NCBI RefSeq assembly: GCF_003570885.1
Contig: NZ_QXJC01000001.1
Coordinates: 1,240,001 to 1,304,000 of the forward strand
DNA length: 64,000 nucleotides
Direction: 5' to 3'
From: Simplicispira hankyongi
Lineage (GTDB): Bacteria; Pseudomonadota; Gammaproteobacteria; Burkholderiales; Burkholderiaceae_C
Part shown: positions 9,410 to 18,691 of the stretch, piece after piece
Layout: every line of letters begins with the position of its first letter
How positions within the stretch are numbered: position 1 is the first letter of the stretch
The notes under the pieces: generated by a model
The model's input: the letters and a program-made list of their open reading frames with translations, nothing else
Told to the model about the DNA's origin: nothing
The model's database searches: none
Translations under genes and position numbers: made by a program

Positions 9410-10673
9410 TTACCAGCAGCCCGACGCGTCGGGCCATTTCGGCAGCTACGGCGGCAGCTTCGCCAGCGAGACGCTCACCTTTGCCCTGAAAGAGCTCAGG
9501 GAAGCCTATGCGCGCTACCAGCATGACCCGGACTTTCTGGCCGAATTCGCCTACGAACTCAACCACTTCGTCGGCCGGCCCTCGCCCGTGTACCACGCGG
9601 CGCGCACCAGCCAGGAGCTGGGCGGCGCGCAGATCTACCTCAAGCGCGAAGACCTCAACCACACCGGCGCGCACAAGATCAACAACGTCATCGGCCAGGC
9701 CATGCTCGCCAAGCGCATGGGCAAGCCGCGCATCATTGCCGAGACCGGCGCCGGCCAGCACGGCGTGGCCACGGCCACCATCTGCGCCCGCTACGGGCTC
9801 GAATGCGTGGTCTACATGGGCAGCGAAGACGTCAAGCGCCAAAGCCCCAACGTCTACCGCATGAAGCTGTTGGGCGCCACCGTGGTGCCGGTGGATTCGG
9901 GCAGCAGGACTCTGAAAGACGCCTTGAATGAAGCCATGCGCGACTGGGTGGCGAATGTGGACAACACCTTCTACATCATTGGCACCGTGGCCGGCCCGCA
10001 CCCCTACCCCATGATGGTGCGCGACTTCCAGAGCGTCATCGGCACCGAGTGCCTGACGCAGATGCCAGCCATGCTGGCCGAGCAAAAAATCGCCGCCGAG
10101 CAGCCCGACGTGGTGCTTGCCTGCGTGGGCGGTGGCAGCAATGCCATGGGCATCTTCTACCCCTATATCCCGTTTGAAAAAACGCGCCTGATTGGCGTCG
10201 AAGCAGCCGGCGAAGGCCTGGACAGTGGCAAGCATTCGGCCAGCCTGCAGCGCGGCTCCAGCGGTGTGCTGCACGGCAACCGCACCTTCATCCTGCAGGA
10301 CGAAAACGGCCAGATCACCGAGACACACAGCATCAGCGCAGGGCTCGACTACCCCGGCGTGGGCCCCGAGCACGCCTGGCTGCAGGAAATTGGCCGCGCC
10401 GAATACGTGGGTATCACCGATACCGAGGCGCTGGCAGCCTTCCACCACCTGTGCCGCACCGAAGGCATCATCCCGGCGCTGGAATCAAGCCACGCCTTTG
10501 CCTACGCCATGAAGCTGGCCAAGGAGATGCGGCCGGACCAGTCCATCCTGGTCAATCTCTCGGGCCGGGGCGACAAGGACATCGGCACCGTGGCCGACCT
10601 GTCGGGCGAAGACTTCTACGACCGGCCGTCCATGCGCGGCCTGACGGTCAAGGGCGCGGGAGGAAAACCATGA
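9402..10673 (+). CDS. trpB: tryptophan synthase beta chain
   Basis: PLP enzyme that joins indole and serine to make tryptophan, in complex with TrpA. It has 423 aa from ATG 9402, slightly longer than the usual 395-405. The PLP lysine is Lys92 in HTGAHKINN; the phosphate-cradle motif is GGGSNAMG; the catalytic-glutamate region [11 protein letters not shown] is present. The open frame extends about 200 bp upstream into trpF, but the AGGAA site and the [14 protein letters not shown] start fix the true beginning. It overlaps trpF by 8 bases and trpA by 4 (ATGA). Confidence 0.97.
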   Translation: MFDYQQPDASGHFGSYGGSFASETLTFALKELREAYARYQHDPDFLAEFAYELNHFVGRPSPVYHAARTSQELGGAQIYLKREDLNHTGAHKINNVIGQAMLAKRMGKPRIIAETGAGQHGVATATICARYGLECVVYMGSEDVKRQSPNVYRMKLLGATVVPVDSGSRTLKDALNEAMRDWVANVDNTFYIIGTVAGPHPYPMMVRDFQSVIGTECLTQMPAMLAEQKIAAEQPDVVLACVGGGSNAMGIFYPYIPFEKTRLIGVEAAGEGLDSGKHSASLQRGSSGVLHGNRTFILQDENGQITETHSISAGLDYPGVGPEHAWLQEIGRAEYVGITDTEALAAFHHLCRTEGIIPALESSHAFAYAMKLAKEMRPDQSILVNLSGRGDKDIGTVADLSGEDFYDRPSMRGLTVKGAGGKP

Positions 10674-11485
10674 ACCCAGGACGCATTGCCACCACGTTTG
10701 AGCAGCTTGCCGCACGCGGCCGCAAGGCGCTCATTCCCTATGTCACGGCCGGCTTCCCCTTTGCCGACATCACCCCCGCGCTGATGCACGGCATGGTCAG
10801 CGCCGGCGCCGACGTGATTGAGCTGGGCGTGCCGTTCTCCGACCCCATGGCCGATGGCCCGGTGATCCAGAAGGCGGGCGAGAAGGCCCTGGCGCTGGGC
10901 GTCGGCCTCAAGCAAGTGCTCGGCTACGTGCGCGAGTTCCGCGAAGAGAACCAGAGCACGCCAGTGGTGCTGATGGGCTACGCCAACCCTGTGGAGCGCT
11001 ACAACCAGATCCATGGCGCTGGCGCCTTTGTGCGCGACGCGGCGGCGGCTGGCGTCGATGGCGTGCTCATCGTCGATTACCCGCCCGAGGAATGCGAAGC
11101 CTTTGCCGCTGCGCTGCGCGCGCAGGGCATGGACTTGATCTTCCTGCTGGCCCCTACCTCTACCTCCGAGCGCATGGCCCAGGTAGCGCGGGTGGCCAGC
11201 GGCTACGTGTACTACGTGTCGCTCAAGGGCGTCACCGGCTCGGGCACGCTCGACACCGCGGCCGTCGAAGCCATGCTGCCGCGCATCCGCAAGCACGTCA
11301 GCATTCCGGTGGGCGTCGGCTTCGGCATCCGCGATGCCGCCACCGCCCAGGCGATCGGCAAAGTGGCCGATGCCGTGGTGATTGGCAGCCGCATCATCCA
11401 GCTGCTCGACGGCCAGCCCCATGAAAAGGTGGTGCCCGTGGCGGTCGATTTTCTGCGCGGAATCCGCAAGGCGCTCGACGCATAA
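10670..11485 (+). CDS. trpA: tryptophan synthase alpha chain
   Basis: Cleaves indole-3-glycerol phosphate to indole, which passes to TrpB. It has 271 aa, the normal length. It shows [18 protein letters not shown] with the catalytic Glu and Asp of the family, and the phosphate-binding [19 protein letters not shown] ribosome site sits before the ATG, which overlaps the trpB stop. The gene is followed by a GC-rich repeat and then accD, an order common in proteobacteria. Confidence 0.97.
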   Translation: MNPGRIATTFEQLAARGRKALIPYVTAGFPFADITPALMHGMVSAGADVIELGVPFSDPMADGPVIQKAGEKALALGVGLKQVLGYVREFREENQSTPVVLMGYANPVERYNQIHGAGAFVRDAAAAGVDGVLIVDYPPEECEAFAAALRAQGMDLIFLLAPTSTSERMAQVARVASGYVYYVSLKGVTGSGTLDTAAVEAMLPRIRKHVSIPVGVGFGIRDAATAQAIGKVADAVVIGSRIIQLLDGQPHEKVVPVAVDFLRGIRKALDA

Positions 11486-11495
11486 TAAGAACCAA

Positions 11496-11610
11496 CCCCC
11501 TGAGCGGCTGCGCCGCTTCCCCCTTCTCTTGCAGCGCGGCGCGCTGCGGAAGGGGGACGCCGCCAGCGCGGCGGGGCGGCCCTTGCGCGGCGGCCCTGGC
11601 TTGGGCAGCG
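11496..11610 (+). repeat. GC-rich intergenic repeat, family B, copy 1
   Basis: The trpA-accD gap contains CCCCCTGAGCGGCTGCGCCG, then CTTCCCCCTTCTC, GAAGGGGGAC and GGGGCGGCCCTTGCG. The same blocks occur in the opposite orientation at 20862-20988 and in weaker form at 24270-24384. CTTCCCCCTTCTC and GAAGGGGGA can pair. Confidence 0.65.
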
Positions 11611-11658
11611 CGGGTGGCACGGCAGCGCGCAAACGGCAAATTGATTGAAAGGAACCCC

Positions 11659-12531
11659 ATGTCCTGGCTAGAAAAACTCCTCCCCGCCAAGATCCAGCAA
11701 ACCGACCCCAATGTGCGCCGGCAAATGCCCGAAGGCCTGTGGATCAAGTGCCCGAGCTGCGAAACCGTGCTCTACAAGGCCGACCTGGAGCAGAACCAGA
11801 ATGTCTGCCCACAGTGCGGCCACCACCACCGCATTGGCGCCCGCGTCCGGCTCGACGCCTTTCTTGACCCGGAAGGCCGCTACGAGATCGGCCAAGAGGT
11901 CATTCCCGTCGATGCGCTCAAGTTCAAGGACAGCCGCAAATACCCCGAGCGCCTGAAAGAAGCGCTGGAGAACACCGGCGAGACCGACGCACTCATCGTC
12001 ATGGGCGGCGCGGTCAAAAGCATCAACGTCGTCGTCGCCTGCTTCGAGTTCGATTTCATGGGCGGCTCCATGGGCAGCGTGGTCGGCGAACGCTTCGTGC
12101 GCGGGGTGGAAACCGCCATCGAGCAGAAAGTGCCCTTCATCTGCTTCACCGCCACGGGCGGCGCACGCATGCAGGAGGGCCTGCTCTCGCTCATGCAGAT
12201 GGCCAAGACCAACGCAGCGCTGACCCGGCTAGCGAAGAAAAAACTGCCCTATATCAGCGTGCTGACCGACCCCACCATGGGCGGCGTGAGCGCGGGCTTT
12301 GCCTTTCTGGGCGACATCGTGATCGCCGAGCCCAAGGCGCTGATCGGCTTTGCCGGCCCCCGCGTGATCGAATCCACCGTGCGCGTCACCCTCCCCGAAG
12401 GCTTCCAGCGCGCCGAGTTCCTGATGCAAAAAGGTGCGGTGGACCTCATCAGCGACCGGCGCGAGTTGCGCAACACCATCGCCCAAAGCCTGGCCGTTCT
12501 GCAGCGCCTGCCGGCGGACGCGGTAGCCTGA
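11659..12531 (+). CDS. accD: acetyl-CoA carboxylase carboxyltransferase beta subunit
   Basis: With AccA it forms the carboxyltransferase that makes malonyl-CoA, the first step of fatty-acid synthesis. It has 290 aa from ATG 11659, which has an AAAGGAA ribosome site; the open frame reaches back to 11614. The N-terminal four-cysteine zinc ribbon is visible as CPSC at about 30-33 and CPQC at about 52-55. The crotonase-fold core shows [11 protein letters not shown] and [15 protein letters not shown]. It is closed by a clear terminator. Confidence 0.97.
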   Translation: MSWLEKLLPAKIQQTDPNVRRQMPEGLWIKCPSCETVLYKADLEQNQNVCPQCGHHHRIGARVRLDAFLDPEGRYEIGQEVIPVDALKFKDSRKYPERLKEALENTGETDALIVMGGAVKSINVVVACFEFDFMGGSMGSVVGERFVRGVETAIEQKVPFICFTATGGARMQEGLLSLMQMAKTNAALTRLAKKKLPYISVLTDPTMGGVSAGFAFLGDIVIAEPKALIGFAGPRVIESTVRVTLPEGFQRAEFLMQKGAVDLISDRRELRNTIAQSLAVLQRLPADAVA

Positions 12532-12549
12532 GGCAGCAACGCCACCCCT

Positions 12550-12579
12550 AAAAAGACCGCCATCCTTGGCGGTCTTTTT
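12550..12579 (+). terminator. rho-independent terminator after accD
   Basis: AAAAAGACCGCC (12550-12561) and GGCGGTCTTTTT (12568-12579) form a perfect 12-bp stem with a 6-base loop, ending in T5. Its symmetry means it could also act for minus-strand transcripts from yggT. Confidence 0.93.
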
Positions 12580-12590
12580 GCTACTCTATT

Positions 12591-12632
12591 AATAGCTATA
12601 AGCGCTTTACACATAAGCGCTGCGGGCCATTT
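12591..12632 (+). repeat. family A palindromic repeat, copy 3
   Basis: AATAGCTATAAGCGCTTTAC and ATAAGCGCTGCGGGCC, between the accD terminator and the end of yggT. Confidence 0.7.
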
Positions 12633-12644
12633 CAACCAATATTT

Positions 12645-13193
12645 TTAGCGCCACAAGGATATCTGCAGGTTGCCCAGCACCATGAGCAGCACCTGCAGCA
12701 GCACGATCAGCACCAGCGGCGAGAGATCCACTCCGCCCAGCGGCGGCAGCAAACGGCGCACCGGGCGCAGGATGGGCTCGGCCAGGCGGTCGATCACGTT
12801 GGCGATTGGCGAGCGCGCCTGCACCCAGGACATCACGGCGTGGACGATGACCAGCCCCATCACCGCGCTCACCGCCACGCGCAGCAGCCCAAACAGCGCC
12901 AGCCACGGCAGCCAGGCCCAGCCGGCCCCGGCACCAAGGATGATCCACAGAACCAGGTACTGCACCAATTGCACCAGCAAAGCCGCCAGCAGGCTGGCCC
13001 AGTCGATACCGCGCACGGCAGGAACAGCGCGGCGCAGCGGCAGCACCAGCCAGTCGGTCAGTGCAAACACCAATCGCCCTACCGGGTTGCCAAAGGGCAC
13101 ACGCTGCCACTGCATGTACAGGCGCAGCAAACAGGCGCCGGTCAACAGGCCACCGGCCACATCAAGCAAAAACGAGACAATCTGGTAGAGCAT
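12645..13193 (-). CDS. YggT-family integral membrane protein
   Basis: A 182-aa inner-membrane protein with two YggT units, each of hydrophobic helices followed by a P-x-R-R segment: [14 protein letters not shown] in the first and [24 protein letters not shown] in the second. YggT proteins have been linked to osmotic or ion homeostasis, but the molecular role is not settled. It is the only minus-strand gene in this part of the window and is divergent from the gene at 13224, with 30 bp between their starts. Confidence 0.9.
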   Translation of the reverse strand: MLYQIVSFLLDVAGGLLTGACLLRLYMQWQRVPFGNPVGRLVFALTDWLVLPLRRAVPAVRGIDWASLLAALLVQLVQYLVLWIILGAGAGWAWLPWLALFGLLRVAVSAVMGLVIVHAVMSWVQARSPIANVIDRLAEPILRPVRRLLPPLGGVDLSPLVLIVLLQVLLMVLGNLQISLWR

Positions 13194-13223
13194 GTGGTCC
13201 GGTCGGTAAATCTCTGACGTACG

Positions 13224-13877
13224 ATGATAGCCACCCCGATGAACGCACCGCTCTCGCTCACCTCACTGCCCCTGTTTCCGCTGGAAGCCGTGCTCTACCC
13301 TGGCGGCACGCTGGCGCTGCGTATCTTCGAGGTGCGCTACCTCACCATGGTGCGCAAGTGCCACGAGGCCGGGGCGCCGTTCGGCGTAGTGTGCCTGCAA
13401 AGCGGCACCGAGGTGCGCCGCGCAGGCGCCAGCTCCGAGCAACTGTGCCATGTAGGCACCCTGGCGCACATCGAAAGCCTGGAGTCTCCCCAGCCGGGTC
13501 TGCTGCTGGCACGGTGTCTCGGCAGTGCACGCTTTCGCATTCAGCGCTACACCCTGCTGCCGCACGGCCTGTGGGTGGCCGACGTGGAACAGATTCCCGA
13601 CGACCTGCCTATTCCCGTGCCGGAGCACCTGGCCGCCACCGCGACCGCCCTGGCTCCGGTGCTCGCCGCCCTGCGCGAGCGCCACGGCCCTGGTGCTGTC
13701 AGCGTGCCGACGCCCAAGCGGTTGCACGACAGCGGTTGGGTAGCCAACCGCTGGTGCGAACTGCTGCCGATGCCTTTGTCGCTCAAGCAGCAAATGATGG
13801 AGCTGGACAACCCCTTGCTGCGCCTGGAGCTGGTGAGCGATATGCTGGATCGCACAGGAATCGCTCCCGACGCTTGA
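13224..13877 (+). CDS. Lon-substrate-binding-domain (LON N-terminal) protein
   Basis: A 217-aa stand-alone protein resembling the substrate-recognition domain of Lon protease: [25 protein letters not shown] near the N-terminus is the family signature. It has no ATPase or protease domain. Such proteins are common in betaproteobacteria; their function is not established. ATG 13224 and ATG 13239 are both possible starts and neither has a good ribosome site, because the leader is shared with divergent yggT. lysS follows after 122 bp. Confidence 0.88.
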   Translation: MIATPMNAPLSLTSLPLFPLEAVLYPGGTLALRIFEVRYLTMVRKCHEAGAPFGVVCLQSGTEVRRAGASSEQLCHVGTLAHIESLESPQPGLLLARCLGSARFRIQRYTLLPHGLWVADVEQIPDDLPIPVPEHLAATATALAPVLAALRERHGPGAVSVPTPKRLHDSGWVANRWCELLPMPLSLKQQMMELDNPLLRLELVSDMLDRTGIAPDA

Positions 13878-13999
13878 GCGTATTCGGGTCGTGCGCACAG
13901 CCTTCGCCCCCGGCGCGCTCCAGCAAATCTAAAATACGCGGTTCGGCGCATGCGCCCCGCCCCTCGCAGCCTGCCTGCTCCACCTTCTGTGCTTTGTCC

Positions 14000-15541
14000 A
14001 TGTCTGACCAAAACTCTGCCCCTACCGCTCCTGACGAGAACCAGCTGATCGCCGAGCGGCGCGAGAAACTGCGCGCCCTGCGTGAAGCCCAGACCCAAGG
14101 TACGGGCGTGGCCTTCCCCAACGATTTCAAGCCCTTGCACCACGCGGCCGATCTGCACGCGCTGCATGGCGACAGCAGCGCCGAACAGCTCACGGCAGCA
14201 CCCGTAACGGTCAGCGTGGCCGGCCGCATGATGCTCAAGCGCGTCATGGGCAAAGCGAGTTTTGCCACCATTCAGGACGGGTCGCTGGGCAGCCACGGCG
14301 GGCGCATCCAGTTGTATGTCACGCGCGACGCGCTGGGCGAAGACCTGTACGCCGCCTTCAAGCACTGGGATCTGGGCGACATCATCGGTGCCGAAGGCAC
14401 TCTGTTCAAAACGCGTACCGGCGAGCTGTCGATTCAGGTGACCCAGCTGCGCCTGCTGACCAAGAGCCTGCGGCCCATGCCCGACAAGTTCCACGGCATT
14501 GCCGACCAGGAAGTGAAATACCGCCAGCGCTATGTCGACCTGATGACCGACGAGGCCGCGCGCCAGCGCTTTGTCGCGCGCAGCAAAGCCGTCAGCGGTA
14601 TTCGCGACTTCATGGTGCAGCACGATTTCCTGGAAGTCGAAACGCCCATGCTGCACCCGATTCCGGGCGGCGCCAACGCCCGGCCGTTCGTCACGCACCA
14701 CAACGCGCTTGAGCAGGAGATGTACCTGCGCATCGCCCCCGAGCTGTTTTTGAAGCGCCTGCTGGTGGGTGGTTTCGAGCGGGTGTTCGAGATCAACCGC
14801 AACTTCCGCAACGAAGGCATCTCGGTGCGCCACAACCCCGAGTTCACCATGATGGAGTTCTACGCGGCGTACTGGAACTACCAGGACCTGATGGGCTTCA
14901 CCGAGGCACTGGTGCGCGATGCCGCACAGAAGGCCGTGGGCACGCTGCAGCTCTCGTACCAGGGCCGGGCCGTGGACCTGAGCCAGCCGTTCGCGCGCCT
15001 GACTATCCGCGAAGCCATCTTCCAGTACACCGAGGCCGGCGCGCATGTGGACGACGCTGCCTGGCTGATCAGCGCGCTGAAGAAATTGGGCATGAACGAA
15101 GAAAAGAACCGGCTCTCCACGCGCAGCCTGGCCAGCCTGCAGGTGCTGTACTTCGAGGAAACCGTGGAAGACCAGCTCTGGCAGCCCACGTTCATCATGG
15201 AGCACCCGACCGAAATCAGCCCGCTGGCGCGCGCCAACGACCAACGGCCCGAAGTCACCGAGCGCTTCGAGCTCTACATCACCGGGCGCGAATTCGGGAA
15301 CGGCTTTTCTGAACTCAACGACGCCGAGGACCAGGCCGCGCGCTTTCACGCCCAGGTGGCGGCCAAGGACAACGGCGACGATGAAGCCATGTATTTCGAC
15401 CACGACTTCGTGCGCGCGCTCGAATACGGCATGCCGCCCGCCGGCGGCTGCGGCATCGGCATCGACCGGCTGATGATGCTGCTGACCGACAGCCCCAGCA
15501 TTCGCGACGTGATCCTGTTCCCGGCCCTGCGGCGCGAGTGA
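14000..15541 (+). CDS. lysS: lysyl-tRNA synthetase (class II)
   Basis: Charges tRNA-Lys. It has 513 aa from ATG 14000 ([13 protein letters not shown]), close to the usual 500-510. It has an N-terminal OB-fold anticodon-binding domain (about 60-180). The class II core includes motif 2 ([20 protein letters not shown]) and motif 3 ([15 protein letters not shown]). The frame is open for about 940 bp upstream, but that stretch belongs to other genes. The mscS-like gene starts inside its stop codon. Confidence 0.97.
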   Translation: MSDQNSAPTAPDENQLIAERREKLRALREAQTQGTGVAFPNDFKPLHHAADLHALHGDSSAEQLTAAPVTVSVAGRMMLKRVMGKASFATIQDGSLGSHGGRIQLYVTRDALGEDLYAAFKHWDLGDIIGAEGTLFKTRTGELSIQVTQLRLLTKSLRPMPDKFHGIADQEVKYRQRYVDLMTDEAARQRFVARSKAVSGIRDFMVQHDFLEVETPMLHPIPGGANARPFVTHHNALEQEMYLRIAPELFLKRLLVGGFERVFEINRNFRNEGISVRHNPEFTMMEFYAAYWNYQDLMGFTEALVRDAAQKAVGTLQLSYQGRAVDLSQPFARLTIREAIFQYTEAGAHVDDAAWLISALKKLGMNEEKNRLSTRSLASLQVLYFEETVEDQLWQPTFIMEHPTEISPLARANDQRPEVTERFELYITGREFGNGFSELNDAEDQAARFHAQVAAKDNGDDEAMYFDHDFVRALEYGMPPAGGCGIGIDRLMMLLTDSPSIRDVILFPALRRE

Positions 15542-16206
15542 GCGGGCCGCTACCGACGACCGGCATGGTGCCGCACCTGCAGCAGTTCAAATCCCGCCTG
15601 CCCGACTGGGTGCAGGACTGGCTGGACTTCATCGTCCCCAGCCTGCAGATCCTGCTGATCCTGCTGGCCGCCTGGGTGCTGCAGTACCTGCTGCGCCGGC
15701 TGGTGCGCCGCGCCAGCGCCCGCTACCAACTGCCCAGCAAGCTGCTGGCACCGCTGACCGGGCTGATCCGCTGGCTCATCATGGGCAGCGCACTGCTGCT
15801 GGTGCTTGAGCGCCTGGGCGTCTCGGCCACCGTGCTGTGGACCGCCTTCACCGGCTTTGCCACCGTCGGCGCGGTGGCCTTCTTCGCGGCGTGGAGCGTG
15901 CTCTCCAACCTGTTCTGCGCGCTGCTCATCCTCACCGTGCGGCCGTTTCGCGTCGGCGACCACATCGAGGTGCTCGACACCGCCGAAAAACCCGGCGCCA
16001 AGGGCCAGGTGGTGGACATCAACCTGCTCTACACCACGCTGCTCGACCACGACGCCGCGCGGGGCCAGCCGTGCTGGCTGCAGATTCCCAATGCCCTGGT
16101 GTTCCAGCGCGTGGTGCGGCGCTGGCAGGGCGTGCCGCCGGTGGTGGCGGCGGCGGGGGCGGAGTCAGAGGCGGAGCCGCCGGGGCTTGCCAGCGCGGGG
16201 CACTGA
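15538..16206 (+). CDS. small MscS-family mechanosensitive channel protein
   Basis: A 222-aa membrane protein of the MscS type. Hydrophobic helices occupy about 30-110, and the pore-lining third helix and start of the beta domain read [20 protein letters not shown] then FRVGDHIEV. The C-terminal cage domain is short compared with E. coli MscS (286 aa). The chosen GTG start at 15538 overlaps the lysS stop (GTGA); ATG 15565 is an alternative. The last 30 residues are Ala/Gly/Glu-rich and lie next to the integron remnant, so the C-terminus may have been altered when foreign DNA arrived. Confidence 0.85.
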   Translation: MSGPLPTTGMVPHLQQFKSRLPDWVQDWLDFIVPSLQILLILLAAWVLQYLLRRLVRRASARYQLPSKLLAPLTGLIRWLIMGSALLLVLERLGVSATVLWTAFTGFATVGAVAFFAAWSVLSNLFCALLILTVRPFRVGDHIEVLDTAEKPGAKGQVVDINLLYTTLLDHDAARGQPCWLQIPNALVFQRVVRRWQGVPPVVAAAGAESEAEPPGLASAGH

Positions 16207-16325
16207 TCGGCGGTCTGCGGAAAGACGTGCCAGGCGTGGCATTCCCCAGAAAAAAGCGAATAGGTGCCGACCAAGCTGAGGGACGCGCCGCACGCGCGTT
16301 CTGCTGGAGCGCGGAGTTAAGCCAA

Positions 16326-16385
16326 GCCCAACGTTTGACTTAAGCGGCCTGCCGAAGGCAGGTCCGCTTGAAGGATTGGTTGGGC
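16326..16385 (-). other. attC site (integron cassette recombination site), complete
   Basis: A 60-bp site with outer boxes GCCCAAC (16326-16332) and GTTGGGC (16379-16385), which are perfectly complementary and fit the RYYYAAC/GTTRRRY consensus. Inside is a hairpin AAGCGGCCTGCC / GGCAGGTCCGCTT with one unpaired T, the extrahelical-base feature used by integron integrases on folded attC. It lies directly after the stop codon of the gene at 16411-16821, as expected for a gene cassette read on the minus strand. Confidence 0.88.
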
Positions 16386-16410
16386 CATTGGGCGTCAGAC
16401 GAGTTTTTCC

Positions 16411-16821
16411 TCATAGCATGGACGGAATTTTTGTAGTGAAGGAGGCAAAATTTATCGCTAATACGCAAAAATTTCCGGCTGTCAGACCAAAAAGCAGTAG
16501 GCGTTTGTGGGCAATGGCGGCTGAAAGTGGCTTTTGAGGTTTGGCTGTTATTACTCCCGCGGTGCCTAGCGCAAAAACGAATACCCCTGCCATAGTCGCT
16601 GCATAGAGAATACGGCCGGCAGCATCGCGATCTATCTGCATCAGGATCAGGCCCTCTGCAGTTGTAGTCGCGGCGACTATGCTCGCGATCACCAAGGAAA
16701 TAAGAAAGAAGGCGGGCTGACCAGCTTCATACTTCGTCCTTAAGATTCTTACGCCGAGAAGGTAAGAAAACAAAATAGAGTACGCGCCGCACGCGCATAT
16801 CGTGAAGATGAACGATGTCAT
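16411..16821 (-). CDS. integron-cassette-encoded membrane protein, unknown function
   Basis: A 136-aa product from ATG 16821 (a TTG 12 bases upstream is possible). It has about four hydrophobic segments (MTSFIFTICACGAYSILFSY; FFLISLVIASIVAATTTAEG; ILYAATMAGVFVFALGTAGV; LLLFGLTAGNFCVLAINFAS) and looks like a small four-helix inner-membrane protein. I recognise no family. The cassette starts TTGGGCC five bases before the ATG, and this is complementary to the GGCCCAAC box of its own attC. AT-richer codon use than its neighbours supports foreign origin. Confidence 0.75.
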   Translation of the reverse strand: MTSFIFTICACGAYSILFSYLLGVRILRTKYEAGQPAFFLISLVIASIVAATTTAEGLILMQIDRDAAGRILYAATMAGVFVFALGTAGVITAKPQKPLSAAIAHKRLLLFGLTAGNFCVLAINFASFTTKIPSML

Positions 16822-16833
16822 GCTGAGGCCCAA

Positions 16834-16889
16834 TGTCTGAATTCACCGGCCTGCGCGGCTTTTTCGCGCAAGTCCGGTGGAATGAATAC
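16834..16889 (-). other. partial attC site, left part of a split site
   Basis: Read on the minus strand, ATTCATTCCACCGGACTTGC, then GCGAAAAAGC, then CGCGCAGGCCGGTGAATTC and AGAC sits right before the next cassette start TTGGGCC. The arms CACCGGACTTGCGCG and CCGCGCAGGCCGGTG pair imperfectly around AAAAAG, and ATTCATTC matches the usual sequence just inside the outer box of attC sites. The outer box expected before ATTCATTC is missing, because the IS110-like element begins there. The base before TTGGGCC is A, where G is normal. Confidence 0.65.
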
Positions 16890-16892
16890 GAA

Positions 16893-16976
16893 GGGACTTC
16901 CCACCTCCCACAAACGGTGTCGAAGCACCAAGATTGAGATCTGACCATCAATCTGCCAACTGGAAAGGGGAAGTCC
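16893..16976 (+). promoter_or_regulatory. inverted repeat that can mask the transposase ribosome site
   Basis: GGACTTCCC (16894-16902) is perfectly complementary to GGGAAGTCC (16968-16976), which contains the GGGGAAG ribosome site and ends directly at the transposase ATG. A transcript reading in from outside would fold this 9-bp stem and hide the start. The stretch in between is a possible leader RNA. Confidence 0.5.
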
Positions 16977-18074
16977 ATGACTGAGATTACACGAGGTGAG
17001 ATCGTTCGGGTGGGTGTTGACCTGGCCAAGCATGTCATCCAGATCCACGCCGTCGATCAGGCAGGCCGCATCGTCACAGCCAAACCGCTGCCGCGCGAGA
17101 AGTTCCTGGCCTGGTGCACCCTGCAACTGCCGCCCGGCTGCCTCATTGCCATGGAAGCCTGCGGCGGCGCCCACCACTGGGCCAGGCGACTGCAGGAGAT
17201 GGGCTTTGATGCGCGGCTCATTGCGGGTCACTTCGTGGGGCCGTACCGCATGCAAGGCAAGAGCGGCAAGAACGACGCCAACGACGCAGCCGCAGTCTGC
17301 GAAGCAGCCTCGCGCCCCAACATGCGCTTTGTGCCCATCAAGACTGCACAGCAACAAGCGCTGCTGTCCGTACACCGCCTGCGCGAAGGCTACAAGGAAG
17401 AGCGCACCGCCTGCATCAACCGCATCCGGGGCCTGCTCACCGAATACGGCCTGGTCTTTGCACAAAGCCCAGAAGTGCTGCGCCTGGCACTGCAGGACAC
17501 ACTGGAAGACGCCAGTAACGAGTTGCCTGCGCTGGCCCGCATGGCGCTGCAACGCGCCCACCTGCAATGGATCGAGACCGAATGCCACATTGCCTGGTGC
17601 GACGAACGCATCACCGCCCATGTACGCACCGACGCCCAAGCCAAAGCAACCGCCCAGCTGTGCGGCATTGGCCCCGTCACTGCCTCGGCCCTGGTGGCAA
17701 GCGTGGGCGACTTCACGCAGTTCAAGACGGGCTCTCAGTTCGGCGCCTGGCTGGGTTTGGTGCCCAGCCAGAACTCCAGCGGCGGCAGGGCCAGCCTGGG
17801 GCGCATTACCAAACGCGGCGACGACTATTTGCGAACATTGCTGATCCAGGGCGCCAAGTCGGCCGTGATGAGCGCGCACAAACGCAGTGACCGCATCTCA
17901 GAGTGGCTGGTGCAACTCAAAGAGCGGGTCGGGTGGCAAAAGGCCGTGGTGGCGCTGGTCAACAAGAACGCCAGGATCGTCTGGGCGGTGCTGGCCAAAG
18001 GCCGGGGGTTTGACCCCAACCATATCTCCATCAAGCCCGGCGAGATGGTTGGCGCAGTTGTCGCCACTGACTGA
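16977..18074 (+). CDS. IS110-family transposase (DEDD type)
   Basis: A 365-aa recombinase. The N-terminal RuvC-like DEDD domain shows VGVDLAKHVIQ (first Asp), AMEACGGAHHWARRL (Glu) and GKNDANDAAAV (last Asp pair). A coiled-coil-like middle follows. The C-terminal Transposase_20 domain has LCGIGPVTASALVASVGDF and LGLVPSQNSSGGRASLGRIT, including the serine expected to attack DNA. It is full length with no frameshift, so it may still be active. It lies on the strand opposite to the cassette genes around it. Confidence 0.93.
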   Translation: MTEITRGEIVRVGVDLAKHVIQIHAVDQAGRIVTAKPLPREKFLAWCTLQLPPGCLIAMEACGGAHHWARRLQEMGFDARLIAGHFVGPYRMQGKSGKNDANDAAAVCEAASRPNMRFVPIKTAQQQALLSVHRLREGYKEERTACINRIRGLLTEYGLVFAQSPEVLRLALQDTLEDASNELPALARMALQRAHLQWIETECHIAWCDERITAHVRTDAQAKATAQLCGIGPVTASALVASVGDFTQFKTGSQFGAWLGLVPSQNSSGGRASLGRITKRGDDYLRTLLIQGAKSAVMSAHKRSDRISEWLVQLKERVGWQKAVVALVNKNARIVWAVLAKGRGFDPNHISIKPGEMVGAVVATD

Positions 18075-18691
18075 ACACTCCGAAATCAAAAACTTTTAAA
18101 CGATTGATTTTCTCTGTAAGACGTGCGTTCGAAGATGCATCAAACAGGTCAGACCGGTGGCAGGTGAACTCGACTAACCCTGTGTTGCGCCCAGAGTGGC
18201 GACGACGGTGAATGAATGGAGTCCTGCCAAGCGGTTCGTATCTGGGCCCGCACTGAAACCCGAGTGCAACAAGGCCGCCTGTAGATGTGCAGTCTGTTCC
18301 ATGTGGCGTTGCATCACGCAGAACGCACGCGGCTTATGGGAGAGAAGAGAGGCAGCCCGTAATCAAGAAAATCAACAAAACCTGTTGACTAGGTGGGGAG
18401 TCCCTGTAGAGTGGTTAGACCCAGACGCAAAAACAGAAACCGCTGAATTGACGATGGGCACAAACTGCGAAAAAGCACTGCGCAACCGAGGCGGCGCAAC
18501 GCTTTCAAAATGATAGCTGGTGGCGCAAGCTGCGCAAGGACTAGAGACCAAAAAGGCTTGAAACTAGCACAGGATCCAAAGGCGAAGCTAGGCACACGGC
18601 AAAACACCCAGCGGATAACGCTTGAGAAGATAAATGCCGGTGAACAAAAAATGAGACTGAATAAAGCGGGTTTTTCGCAGGCCAACTATAT
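18075..18691 (+). other. 617-bp gap right of the transposase, no convincing gene
   Basis: It holds the right end of the IS, a decayed family A repeat (18511-18549) and possible attC fragments. A small hairpin GAAATCAA / TTGATTTT lies just after the transposase stop. A 105-codon open frame at 18196-18513 has no recognisable features or ribosome site and is not called as a gene. The expected attC of the 159-aa cassette to the right is not recognisable. Confidence 0.5.
18511..18549 (+). repeat. family A palindromic repeat, decayed copy
   Basis: TGATAGCTGGTGGCGCAAGC followed by TGCGCAAGGACTAGAGACC retains the TGATAGCT arm and the CTAGAGRCC arm, but the AGCGCTT core has changed to a GGCGCAAGC/TGCGC variant. 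Confidence 0.55.

Larger units (their letters stand above)
16890..18182 (+). mobile_element. IS110-family (IS1111-type) insertion sequence; right end uncertain
   Basis: One transposase gene with short non-coding ends. The left end is placed where the attC sequence stops, around 16889. The right end is not certain: a box-like GTTGCGC at 18184-18190 or a GTTAGAC at 18414 could be the missing attC outer box. IS110-family elements have no terminal inverted repeats or target duplications, and many carry a structured guide (bridge) RNA in one non-coding end; IS1111 relatives that target attC sites form a described group. Both fit what is seen here; the guide RNA itself is not demonstrated. Confidence 0.6.

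Noticed and set aside
13061-13999. In-frame extension upstream of lysS
   Set aside because: It overlaps the Lon-domain gene and yggT; the conserved LysS start is at 14000.
16390-16410. Possible terminator T-run after the 136-aa cassette gene
   Set aside because: The hairpin there is the attC itself, and no separate terminator stem is present.
18196-18513. 105-codon open frame after the IS110 element
   Set aside because: No ribosome site, no motif, and its end overlaps a decayed palindromic repeat.
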